DNA of 64,000 bases, from contig NZ_QNUF01000002.1 in NCBI RefSeq assembly GCF_003385455.1, positions 1-64,000 of the forward strand. The letters run 5' to 3'. Below, piece after piece: positions 45,697-53,414 of the stretch (position 1 is its first letter; every line of letters starts with the position of its first letter). Source of the DNA: Chryseobacterium rhizosphaerae. Lineage in GTDB: Bacteria; Bacteroidota; Bacteroidia; Flavobacteriales; Weeksellaceae. The notes below the pieces were generated by a model, which worked only from the letters and a program-made list of their open reading frames with translations, did no database searches and was not told where the DNA came from. Both the position numbers and the translations under genes were made by a program.

Positions 45697-46467
45697 TTAT
45701 TTAATAAAAACGCCAATATATTTTCCTTCGTATTCTACCACTGTAGTTTCAATATTGTTTTTTTCACAAAAATCCTGATAAGCAGAGTTATCGCCAATAT
45801 CGTCACTGATAAAAACTCCTCCTTCTCTCAGATGCTTGTAAAGCTCATCATAAGCCCACATCCTGCCATTATAACTCTTATCGGAATCATAGTGGAGAAC
45901 ATCAAAGATCTTATTTTCCGTGAAAATCTTGGGTAAGGATTCCTTGTCTGCAAAACGGAATAATTTCCAACCTCCTTTAAGGTTTTCCGGAACTACATAT
46001 CCTACATATTGATCACCATCCTGTGCCAGGTAAGGCATATCTGAACTGTATAATGTTCCGTTTCTTTTTACCAATGATAAAAGCGTAGCCAATGAAGACC
46101 ATCCATAAGCTACTCCAGTTTCTACTACATGCTGAGCTTTAGTAAACTCGCAGGCATAGTAGATAAGCTCTAAAGCTCCTGGCCCACCCATTTTTACAGG
46201 GCAAATCCTTTCTTTTTCTGCTGCTGCAGCTAAAACTTCCTGGTAATTGTTACGGAAAGCATCTATTTCAAGCCCAAAAAGCTTAGAAACGGCTTCTTTT
46301 TGTGATACTGCTCTTCCAGCGGCCCAGGAATTGGTTTTGTCTTTTCCTTTAAAGGCATTGCCTCTGTTTACAGTATTTTTAATAATTTTCCGGCCCAACT
46401 CCGGATAAAGATCAGGTCTTTTTAAATACCCGATAAATGTTTTGAGAACTCTAGTTATTTCACTCAC
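45697..46467 (-). CDS. Class I SAM-dependent methyltransferase
   Basis: 256 residues. HVVETGVAYGWSSLATLL is motif I of the SAM fold. GTLYSSDMPY provides the acidic residue that binds the ribose. DVLHYDSDKSYNGRMWAY and LREGGVFISDDIGDN are the later core strands, similar to the Methyltransf_24/CmcI-like group that methylates sugar hydroxyls. The start is a GTG (46465-46467); no ATG lies in frame nearby. It might cap or decorate the glycan, and a methylated chain end could be the mark read by the Wzt C-domain, but this is inference. Confidence 0.78.
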   Translation of the reverse strand: MSEITRVLKTFIGYLKRPDLYPELGRKIIKNTVNRGNAFKGKDKTNSWAAGRAVSQKEAVSKLFGLEIDAFRNNYQEVLAAAAEKERICPVKMGGPGALELIYYACEFTKAQHVVETGVAYGWSSLATLLSLVKRNGTLYSSDMPYLAQDGDQYVGYVVPENLKGGWKLFRFADKESLPKIFTENKIFDVLHYDSDKSYNGRMWAYDELYKHLREGGVFISDDIGDNSAYQDFCEKNNIETTVVEYEGKYIGVFIK

Positions 46468-46487
46468 TGTGTTGCCTTTAATTAAAG

Positions 46488-46495
46488 CAAAAATA
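46488..46495 (-). promoter_or_regulatory. Putative methyltransferase promoter -7 box
   Basis: TATTTTTG on the minus strand, 20 bases before the GTG start. It is part of a divergent promoter region with 46527-46534. Confidence 0.4.
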
Positions 46496-46526
46496 AAGAT
46501 TTTTTTTCATTTATCTAAAAACAGGC

Positions 46527-46534
46527 TATATTTG
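46527..46534 (+). promoter_or_regulatory. Putative promoter -7 box for the acetyltransferase/GT4 unit
   Basis: TATATTTG on the plus strand, 31 bases before the ATG at 46566. The -33 position is a T-run without G. Together with 46488-46495 it forms a divergent promoter pair about 30 bases apart. Confidence 0.45.
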
Positions 46535-46565
46535 TGTAACTCAAAGTGAAAAAAAAAGTTACAAT

Positions 46566-47108
46566 ATGCTTTATAATTTTTTTGAAAAAATTCAAAGAAA
46601 AAAACAACTGTCTTCTTTAAAAAAGCACCCTAACGTATTTTCCCAGAATATAAGGATTGGTGTAGGCAATCATTTTGTCCTGGATAAAAACTTGAAAAAA
46701 GTGAATATTGGGCAGTCAGCAGATTTTAGAAACTATATTTCTATTCTTGTTTTAGAAAATGCCTCTTTACAGATAGGGACTGATTTTTTTATGAATAACT
46801 TCTGTTCAATTAATTGTATGGAACATATCTCCATAGGGGATCATACATTATTTGGGGAAAATGTAAAACTCTATGATCATAACCATTGTTATGAAACATC
46901 TCCTGAGTTTAAAGTATATCCATCAAAGTTTAATAAAGCTCCTATAAAAATAGGCAGCAATTGCTGGCTTGGAAGTAACGTAACCGTTCTCAAAGGGGTA
47001 ACAATAGGTGACAACTGTATTATTGGTGCCGGATGTACTATTTATCAGGATATTCCTCCCAATACACAGGTAATCAATAAGCAGGATTTAATTTTAAATC
47101 CGCTCTAA
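46566..47108 (+). CDS. Left-handed beta-helix O-acetyltransferase
   Basis: 180 residues. Hexapeptide repeats (IGQSADFRNYI, IGTDFFMNNF, IGDHTLFGENVKLYDHNH, IGSNCWLGSNVTVLKGVTIGDNCIIGAG) build a beta-helix of the CatB/maltose-acetyltransferase group, and the histidines in LYDHNHCY are where the catalytic base is expected. It probably acetylates a sugar, either on the sugar nucleotide or on the lipid-linked chain. A GT4 glycosyltransferase gene follows after 69 bases. Confidence 0.85.
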   Translation: MLYNFFEKIQRKKQLSSLKKHPNVFSQNIRIGVGNHFVLDKNLKKVNIGQSADFRNYISILVLENASLQIGTDFFMNNFCSINCMEHISIGDHTLFGENVKLYDHNHCYETSPEFKVYPSKFNKAPIKIGSNCWLGSNVTVLKGVTIGDNCIIGAGCTIYQDIPPNTQVINKQDLILNPL

Positions 47109-47177
47109 AATACCAACACAGATTTTACATAGAATGAAGAAGAAAATCTCCATTATTGTACATAAATTTTTCAGATA

Positions 47178-48341
47178 ATGTCAGAAAACGAAAAAATAAA
47201 AGTTCTTTTCAGACACCGGTCTATGGAAATGGGTGGTGTGGAAAAAGTTATATTAAGCATGCTCAATAATCTAAACCCTGATAAATTTGACATCACAGTA
47301 TGTCTTAATCTCAATCAGGGAGAGCTTAAAGACGAATTTCCCCACCATGTAAAAAAGGTATACCTTGCCGATGGTAAAGAAAGCTTTTCTCAAAATGCAC
47401 TAATCCATAAATTTCAACTTATCCGCAGGAGGTTAAAACTTTCGCGTGCTTTAAAAGATCACAAAATTTCTGATCGTATATTAGGAAACAAAAAGTTTGA
47501 TATTGAAATTGCTCCTACTTATGCGGCATTTTCGTCGGTTATCAATTCCAGCAATAAAGATTCAAAAAAAATAGGTTGGTTCCACTCTGAGATCAATGTC
47601 CCGGGCATGAAACCTTTAGTTCCGGATATTCTTGAAAATTTCCCACAGTTTGATCATATGATTTACTGCTCACAAAAGATCAAGGATATTATGCATCAGT
47701 CTTATCCGGATCTGCAGTATCCCGCTGAGACTGTTGTAATCAATGCTATTCCGATAGAGGAAATTAAAAAGAAGGCAGAAGAAAAAATAGAAGACTTTCC
47801 ACAGGAAGGGCCCGTTTTTGTTTCTGTAGGCCGTCTCCACAACAGAAAAGGTTATCACAAATTAATTGATGCTCACAAAAAACTGATTGATGAGGGATTC
47901 CATCACCGTGTTGTCGTGATTGGAAACGGAGAGGAAATGAAAAATCTGACACAGCAGATTCTCAACAACAATGTTCAGGAAACGTTTATTTTATGTGGGA
48001 ATAGAATGAACCCTTATCCTTACATTAAAAAAGCAGATTATTTTATCCTTTCTTCAGAATCCGAGGCCTGGCCTTTAGTGATCGCAGAAGCATTAATTCT
48101 TCAAAAACCAATTATTGCTACCGATACAGGAGATGTAGGAGTAATGATTAAAGATCGTGAAACCGGTTATCTTATCAATTATGACACGAATGAAATGTAT
48201 GAAGCCATGAAAACATTTCTAACTGACCAAGAACTTATATCCCATATCAGAAAAAATCTGGAAACCATTGAAGATCAGTTTGACAATCAGAAAATATTCA
48301 ATGCAGTAGAGAGCATCATCAACGATCTTTACCAACGTTGA
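47178..48341 (+). CDS. GT4 glycosyltransferase (paralogue A)
   Basis: 387-residue GT-B enzyme. The N-terminal acceptor domain has MEMGGVEKVILSMLNNL and KKFDIEIAPTYAAFSSVI. The donor domain has FVSVGRLHNRKGYHKLIDAHKKL, VVIGNGEEM and SESEAWPLVIAEALILQKPIIATDTG, the E-x7-E motif of family 4. It is clearly related to the GT4 at 50983. Its stop is immediately next to the stop of the convergent SDR gene (48341/48342). Confidence 0.9.
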   Translation: MSENEKIKVLFRHRSMEMGGVEKVILSMLNNLNPDKFDITVCLNLNQGELKDEFPHHVKKVYLADGKESFSQNALIHKFQLIRRRLKLSRALKDHKISDRILGNKKFDIEIAPTYAAFSSVINSSNKDSKKIGWFHSEINVPGMKPLVPDILENFPQFDHMIYCSQKIKDIMHQSYPDLQYPAETVVINAIPIEEIKKKAEEKIEDFPQEGPVFVSVGRLHNRKGYHKLIDAHKKLIDEGFHHRVVVIGNGEEMKNLTQQILNNNVQETFILCGNRMNPYPYIKKADYFILSSESEAWPLVIAEALILQKPIIATDTGDVGVMIKDRETGYLINYDTNEMYEAMKTFLTDQELISHIRKNLETIEDQFDNQKIFNAVESIINDLYQR

Positions 48342-49100
48342 TTATTGAGCAGAATATCCGCCGTCTACCACAAGATTTGAACCGGTTATCCATTTCGCAG
48401 CATCAGAAAGCAAAAAGATACAGGCATTAGCAACATCTTCAGGATTTCCAATTCCAAGAGGATGTTTTTTAAGAATTTCTTCAGCAGCCTCTTCACCAAT
48501 GTCGGCAAACATTTTTTCCAGAATAGGGGTATGTACCATGGCAGGGCTTATACTGTTGACACGGATATTACTCCTGGAAAGTTCCATCGCCATAGAGCGG
48601 GCTCCTGAAATGACAGCACCTTTGCTGGAAGAGTAAGCAGCCTTCCCTATCTCACCGACCATTCCTGCCACAGAAGAAATAAAAACAAAACTAGAAGCTT
48701 CGGTTTTATATTTTTTAAGGGACAAAATTTTAGCGATTTCAAATCCTGCAATTACATTCACAGCAAAAATATCATGATACAGCTGGGGAGTATGCTTTTT
48801 AAGCGGAAGCGTTTTTTCTACTCCTGCACAATGAATAAATCCTGAAATCTTTCCTATCTGCAACACTTTTTCCGCAATCAGCTCTTCAAGATTATCACTT
48901 TGTGCAATATCAGCAATGATAGTCTCCACTTTAGTATGAGGAGCCAGCATTGATACCGTTTTCTGCAGCTCTTCTTCATTTCTAGCGACCAGGATCAGAC
49001 CTGCTCCGCTATTACTGCATTCTACAGAACAGCTTCTCCCGATTCCGGAAGAAGCCCCTGTAATAAGAATAATTTTATCTTTTAATGAAAACTGATTCAT
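48342..49100 (-). CDS. FabG-like short-chain ketoreductase
   Basis: 252 residues. The NAD(P) motif TGASSGIGRSC is near residue 15, NV/IHCAG in the centre, the catalytic serine is in FISSVAG, and the Tyr-Lys pair is in YSSSKGA. The closing part AKWITGSNLVVDGGYSAQ is typical of 3-oxoacyl-ACP reductases. It follows the acyl carrier protein with a one-base stop/start overlap, so it most likely reduces a beta-ketoacyl group on that ACP. The chromosome will carry a housekeeping fabG elsewhere, so this copy looks specialised. Confidence 0.87.
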   Translation of the reverse strand: MNQFSLKDKIILITGASSGIGRSCSVECSNSGAGLILVARNEEELQKTVSMLAPHTKVETIIADIAQSDNLEELIAEKVLQIGKISGFIHCAGVEKTLPLKKHTPQLYHDIFAVNVIAGFEIAKILSLKKYKTEASSFVFISSVAGMVGEIGKAAYSSSKGAVISGARSMAMELSRSNIRVNSISPAMVHTPILEKMFADIGEEAAEEILKKHPLGIGNPEDVANACIFLLSDAAKWITGSNLVVDGGYSAQ

Positions 49101-49333
49101 TAATCTTCAAAGTTTTCTTTACCAATAATATCTACAAGATCAGATACTTTTTCAATATCCTTAAATTGTTTTGTATCAATTTTTTTATTGAAATTTTCAT
49201 CCACGAAAGCAATCACAGAAAGCAGGCTGATTGAATCATAACTTTCCAGTTCTTTCAGGTTAGTATCCAGCGTAAGCGCCTGATCTTCTTCTAATTCTTC
49301 TTGCAGTTTTTCTAAAAAAACAGATGTCTTCAT
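49100..49333 (-). CDS. Acyl carrier protein (dedicated)
   Basis: 77 residues, acidic and helical. The phosphopantetheine attachment serine is Ser34 in SYDSISLLSVIAFVDENF; it reads DSI rather than the common DSL of fatty acid ACP. Sequence differs from housekeeping AcpP, and it is encoded between a ketosynthase III and a ketoreductase, so it should carry the growing acyl chain for a locus-specific product. It overlaps the reductase start by one base and lies 25 bases after the ketosynthase stop. Confidence 0.87.
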   Translation of the reverse strand: MKTSVFLEKLQEELEEDQALTLDTNLKELESYDSISLLSVIAFVDENFNKKIDTKQFKDIEKVSDLVDIIGKENFED

Positions 49334-49358
49334 ATTTCTTATTTTATGTTTATACTTA

Positions 49359-50333
49359 TTAAAAATCTAACACGGTTGCTCCCCAGGAATATCCTACTCC
49401 AAAACCTGCCAGTAGAACTTTATCACCTTTTTTCAGTATTCCTTTATCCATCATATTCTTCAAAGCGATTGGAATAGTAGCTGAAACTGTATTTCCGGTT
49501 TTCTCCATGTCAATATAGAATTTTTCTGTCGGTATTTTGGTTTTTTTTCTAAGATAATTGAGCATAAAGGAATTAGCCTGATGAAAAACAAAATGGTCGA
49601 TATCATCCATGGTAAGTCCATTCACCTCCATTGTTTCTTTTACAAGCCCGGGGATATTTTCTATGGTAAAATTAAAAATCTCCGGTCCATTCATATAAAG
49701 ATTTTCAGGGTCAAACTCATTATCAGGACTCAATTCAAAATCTGTACGGAATGCTCCTTTTTTTACAATAAGGTTTTCTGCACCACTACCATCTGTTCCT
49801 AAACAGAATTTGTAATCTCCTGCATTTTCTACCTGCTCAATAATAGTAGAAGCAGAAGCATCACCAAATATGCTTCGGTTTCCTTTATCTTTCGGATTAA
49901 TATGCTTTGTATATGTTTCAGAAGTGACTAACAATATATTTTTAGCAATTCCGGCAGCTATTAAACCTTTGGCAAATGCCAGGCCATAAACAAACCCTGA
50001 GCATCCCAGATTAAAATCCATAGCTCCTATATTTTTTCTCAACCCAAGTTTATCCTGCAAAATACAGGCTGTTGTAGGAAGAAAATAATCCGGACTTTGG
50101 GTACAGAAGAGAATAAAATCTATTTTACTCCGGTCATAATTTTCAAAAAGTTTCTCTGAAGATTGTACAGCAAGATCCAATACGGTCTCATGAGCTGCAG
50201 AAATATGGCGCTGTGAAATGCCTACTTTTTCATGGATTCTTTCGGAACTCCATTCGGGAAACTCTTTTTCCAAATCCTTGTTGGTAAGAACCAATTCCGG
50301 CAAATAATATTCTATTTTGGAAACTTTTATCAT
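49359..50333 (-). CDS. Beta-ketoacyl-ACP synthase III family protein
   Basis: 324 residues. The catalytic triad of KAS III is present: Cys111 in LGCSGFVYGL, His251 in FHQAN and Asn281 in GNTVSATIP. It would condense an acyl-CoA starter with malonyl-ACP to a beta-ketoacyl-ACP. The frame extends to a TTG at 50354, but the ATG at 50333 gives the usual start. It is the first gene of a ketosynthase-ACP-reductase operon embedded among polysaccharide genes, so the product is probably a short (hydroxy)acyl group rather than membrane fatty acid. The promoter lies 18 bases upstream. Confidence 0.88.
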   Translation of the reverse strand: MIKVSKIEYYLPELVLTNKDLEKEFPEWSSERIHEKVGISQRHISAAHETVLDLAVQSSEKLFENYDRSKIDFILFCTQSPDYFLPTTACILQDKLGLRKNIGAMDFNLGCSGFVYGLAFAKGLIAAGIAKNILLVTSETYTKHINPKDKGNRSIFGDASASTIIEQVENAGDYKFCLGTDGSGAENLIVKKGAFRTDFELSPDNEFDPENLYMNGPEIFNFTIENIPGLVKETMEVNGLTMDDIDHFVFHQANSFMLNYLRKKTKIPTEKFYIDMEKTGNTVSATIPIALKNMMDKGILKKGDKVLLAGFGVGYSWGATVLDF

Positions 50334-50351
50334 ATAAATTCTTTTTCTTTG

Positions 50352-50359
50352 CAAAAGTA
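50352..50359 (-). promoter_or_regulatory. Putative promoter -7 box of the ketosynthase-ACP-reductase operon
   Basis: TACTTTTG on the minus strand fits TAnnTTTG, 18 bases before the ketosynthase ATG. No clear -33 element. The 44-base divergent gap must also serve the plus-strand acyltransferase at 50378. Confidence 0.4.
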
Positions 50360-50377
50360 AAAAACAAATTTACAATA

Positions 50378-50947
50378 ATGATATTCATATACCGACTAGT
50401 ACTAAAAATATATTCCGTCTATCATACTTTTCTTAATAAGGCAAGTTTGGAGGCGGCTCAATATCGTGGTATGAAAGTAGGAAAAAATTTCAATATGCCG
50501 GACAAAATTTATTTTGGAACGGAACCTTATCTTATTGAAATTGGAGACGATGTTAATATTGCCGCTGGGGTAAGATTTGTTAATCACGGCGGAACAACTA
50601 CTTTATTGAGAAAGCTTCCCGGATATGAGGATGCAAGAATTTTCGGAAGGATAAAAATCGGAAATAATTGTACCATTGGGATCAACTGTGTGATTACGCA
50701 GGATGTACAAATTGGAAACAACTGTATATTGGGAGCTAATTCTGTATTGTCTCAATCTATGCCCGACAATTCTGTTTTTGTAGGAAATCCGGCACAGTTT
50801 CTTTGTACAATTGAGGATTATGGCGATATTGTTTTAAAGAACAATCCGGAATACCCTCGGGAACTTGAGAAGGACCGTAAAAAACTGGATGAATATATTA
50901 AGGCTAATTTACCTTATAAATTTAAAAAGGCCCGAAGAATCAGATAA
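50378..50947 (+). CDS. Left-handed beta-helix acyltransferase
   Basis: 189 residues. The hexapeptide core IEIGDDVNIAAGVRFVNHGG (histidine as presumed base), IGNNCTIGINCVITQDVQIGNNCILGANSVL and VFVGNPAQF place it in the CysE/LacA/WbbJ superfamily. The N-terminal helix MIFIYRLVLKIYSVYH is amphipathic or membrane-associated. It lies divergent from the ketosynthase operon, which makes it a candidate for the enzyme using the acyl-ACP product, although an acetyl-CoA role is equally possible. A GT4 gene follows. Confidence 0.82.
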   Translation: MIFIYRLVLKIYSVYHTFLNKASLEAAQYRGMKVGKNFNMPDKIYFGTEPYLIEIGDDVNIAAGVRFVNHGGTTTLLRKLPGYEDARIFGRIKIGNNCTIGINCVITQDVQIGNNCILGANSVLSQSMPDNSVFVGNPAQFLCTIEDYGDIVLKNNPEYPRELEKDRKKLDEYIKANLPYKFKKARRIR

Positions 50948-50982
50948 ACACTCTATACCAAAACACATTTATTAAACCATTG

Positions 50983-52143
50983 ATGAACAACACACCTCAA
51001 AAGAAAAAAATCCTAATCAGAATCGGTTCTCTTCGCCATGGTGGAGCAGAAAAGGTTTTGGTCAACTTTCTTAAAAATCTCCCTGAAGATAAATATGAAG
51101 TAGACTTACTGATTAATCTCTACACCGGAATGTATATTAAGGAGGTTCCGTCATGGGTAAATCTATACTACCTTTTGAAAGGGGAAATGATCACCACCAA
51201 CAAACCTCATGAGATTCCTGTAAAAGCTTTCAGGGTACTGTATCAAAAAATGTTTTTATGGTTCCCGTCACTACTCTACAAATTTATTTTAAAGGATAAA
51301 AAATACGATATAGAAATAGCTGCTATCCATGGCATGTACAGAGAGCTGCTATCCAGCCCGCAAAAAGATTCAAAAAAAATCATCTGGATCCAGAATGACA
51401 TCTTTAATCTGAAAGAATACACTCCGGATGTAATCAGACAGCTTTTCAAATTCGACAGAATATTGGTAATCTCCAATAAGCTGAAAGAAGAAATGCAGAA
51501 ACTTGCCCAAAATGAAAGGGAACAGCAGGCTGTTATCAAAATCTTTAATCCTATTGATAAAGGAGATACTTTAAAAAAAGCAGACCTTCCTATTGACGAT
51601 TTTCCATTTTCAAAGAATCTTCCCACTTTTGTCACTATAGGGACCGTATATCCACAGAAAGGCTATGACAGGCTTCTGGATGTACACAAAAAACTTATTG
51701 ATGAAGGGCTAAAACATCAGATCATCATTATTGGTGACGGATTTGATTTTGAGAATATTCAGTCAAAACTTAACCATCTTGAACTTCAGGAAACAGTAAA
51801 AATGCTGGGATTCAGAAATAATCCTTATCCTTATTTGAAACAATCAGATTTTTATGTCATGTCATCAAGGCATGAAGGATTTCCTACGATTATTGCGGAA
51901 GCCCTTATCCTTAATAAACCTGTAGTTTCTACGGATGTATCCGGAATCAAGGATCTTCTGCAGGAGGGAAAACTGGGTATCATTACTCCCAATTCGGAAG
52001 AAGGAATCTATGAAGGAATGAAAAAATTCCTCCTGAATAAGGAGCTTGCCAGCCAGTATGAAAAGGAAATTGCAGCAGCAGACCTTCCATTTGTGCTTCA
52101 GAAATCGGTAGCGCATCTTCAGGAAATTATTGATGAAGTATAA
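50983..52143 (+). CDS. GT4 glycosyltransferase (paralogue B)
   Basis: 386-residue GT-B enzyme. IGSLRHGGAEKVLVNFLKNL opens the acceptor domain; KKYDIEIAAIHGMYRELL matches the same region of paralogue A. The donor domain has FVTIGTVYPQKGYDRLLDVHKKL, IIIGDGFD and SRHEGFPTIIAEALILNKPVV (E-x7-E motif). The frame could begin one codon earlier at a TTG, but the ATG at 50983 is preferred. It precedes a serine-acetyltransferase-like gene by 11 bases. Confidence 0.9.
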   Translation: MNNTPQKKKILIRIGSLRHGGAEKVLVNFLKNLPEDKYEVDLLINLYTGMYIKEVPSWVNLYYLLKGEMITTNKPHEIPVKAFRVLYQKMFLWFPSLLYKFILKDKKYDIEIAAIHGMYRELLSSPQKDSKKIIWIQNDIFNLKEYTPDVIRQLFKFDRILVISNKLKEEMQKLAQNEREQQAVIKIFNPIDKGDTLKKADLPIDDFPFSKNLPTFVTIGTVYPQKGYDRLLDVHKKLIDEGLKHQIIIIGDGFDFENIQSKLNHLELQETVKMLGFRNNPYPYLKQSDFYVMSSRHEGFPTIIAEALILNKPVVSTDVSGIKDLLQEGKLGIITPNSEEGIYEGMKKFLLNKELASQYEKEIAAADLPFVLQKSVAHLQEIIDEV

Positions 52144-52154
52144 AATATTTTGTT

Positions 52155-52709
52155 ATGCCAGACTACACAGCAATACAGAAAGATTTTTACAGGGAAAGCG
52201 GCAAATGGCTTTCTACTTTTGAAATTTGGAAAAAATGTATCAATCCTAATCTCCATTATATTTATCTATTTAGAAAAGCTCAAAAAAGTAATAAAAAAGC
52301 TATTTCCGGACTATTCTGGAGAATTGTTTTGAGGCATTTTCAAATAAAATACGGCTTCCAGATCTACCCTGAAACTGAAATCGGGGAAGGATTATATCTG
52401 GGGCATTTCGGGGCACTGGTTATCAATCCTAAAACCAAAATTGGAAAAAACTGCAATATAGCACAAGGGGTAACCATCGGGCAGCAAAATCGTGGTAAGA
52501 ACGAAGGTTTTCCAGTGATTGGTGATGAAGTATGGATTGGGCCCAATGCAGTGATTGTAGGGAGTATCAACATTGGAAACAATGTATTGATCGCCCCGAA
52601 CTCATACGTCAATTTTGACGTGCCTGACGATTCTATGGTCATGGGAAACCCTGGAAAGATTTACCCTACCACAGAAGCGACAAACGGTTATATCAACAAT
52701 AAAGTTTAA
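52155..52709 (+). CDS. Serine-acetyltransferase-like beta-helix acyltransferase
   Basis: 184 residues. A helical N-terminal part (about 1-65) precedes a beta-helix with GEGLYLGHFGALVINPKTKIGKNCNIAQGVTIG-type repeats and VIGDEVWIGPNAVIVGSINIGNNVLI. This arrangement is like CysE and the WcaB/EpsC-type O-acetyltransferases of exopolysaccharide loci. It ends the plus-strand polysaccharide block. Its TAA stop overlaps the stop of the convergent DUF2306 gene by two bases. A role in glycan acetylation is favoured over cysteine synthesis by context. Confidence 0.82.
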   Translation: MPDYTAIQKDFYRESGKWLSTFEIWKKCINPNLHYIYLFRKAQKSNKKAISGLFWRIVLRHFQIKYGFQIYPETEIGEGLYLGHFGALVINPKTKIGKNCNIAQGVTIGQQNRGKNEGFPVIGDEVWIGPNAVIVGSINIGNNVLIAPNSYVNFDVPDDSMVMGNPGKIYPTTEATNGYINNKV

Positions 52710-53314
52710 TTGGCCGCCCCATTCTTTTTGTTAATAAGATATGCTACCAAAAGATTGGGAAGCCAGCATAACCAGGCTACAGCAATGTAGGAATTGTCCG
52801 GATCCTGTGTGATACTCTTTAAAATGGGAAACCAGACTCTTAATGTTACTGCAGCAAAGGTACAGGCATAGCTGTATACCATGAATTGTTGATGCTTTAC
52901 TACGTTACCTTTGGTTATATACACTACTGCTGCCAAAGTTGTGATCAGCCAGATAATTCCCAGGCAAACAAATCCGACACATGACACAATTCCTCCGTTA
53001 GCATACACTCCCATATAAATTGCAGAAACGGAACTTATCAGCACTGCGGCTACGTAGAGTTTTCCAATGACTCTGTGCGTCTTTAAATATTTATTTCTGA
53101 ACTGGCTTCCAAACTGGCGCCAGCCAATGAAGAGGGAAATTCCCCCAAAAATAATATGCGCAAAAAAGGCAATTTTCCAGATTAAGTTTTGAAGCACCTC
53201 CAATGATTTGGAACCCAGAAAAGTGTTTTTGTGTTCAACAAAAACATAAATTAAAGGATAAGCACCAATAAGCAATGCAAAAATAGATAGGATAACAAAT
53301 AAGAATCTCTTCAT
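52706..53314 (-). CDS. DUF2306-type membrane protein
   Basis: 202 residues with about six hydrophobic helices. FAHIIFGGISLFIGWRQF and KTHRVIGKLYV contain histidines in membrane-proximal positions that are typical of DUF2306 proteins, and VKHQQFMVYSYACTFAAVTLRV is a third conserved block. The histidine pattern suggests haem or metal binding, but no function is established for the family. It lies 100 bases downstream of an AraC-type regulator on the same strand and might be co-transcribed with or regulated by it. Confidence 0.75.
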   Translation of the reverse strand: MKRFLFVILSIFALLIGAYPLIYVFVEHKNTFLGSKSLEVLQNLIWKIAFFAHIIFGGISLFIGWRQFGSQFRNKYLKTHRVIGKLYVAAVLISSVSAIYMGVYANGGIVSCVGFVCLGIIWLITTLAAVVYITKGNVVKHQQFMVYSYACTFAAVTLRVWFPILKSITQDPDNSYIAVAWLCWLPNLLVAYLINKKNGAAN

Positions 53315-53414
53315 AACAGTTGATTAAATTTTCTGTAAAAATGAGGATAAAGAAAGGCTCAACTGTTCCAAAATGAAAGATGAAACATATATTATATCAC
53401 TTATTATGTGACAC

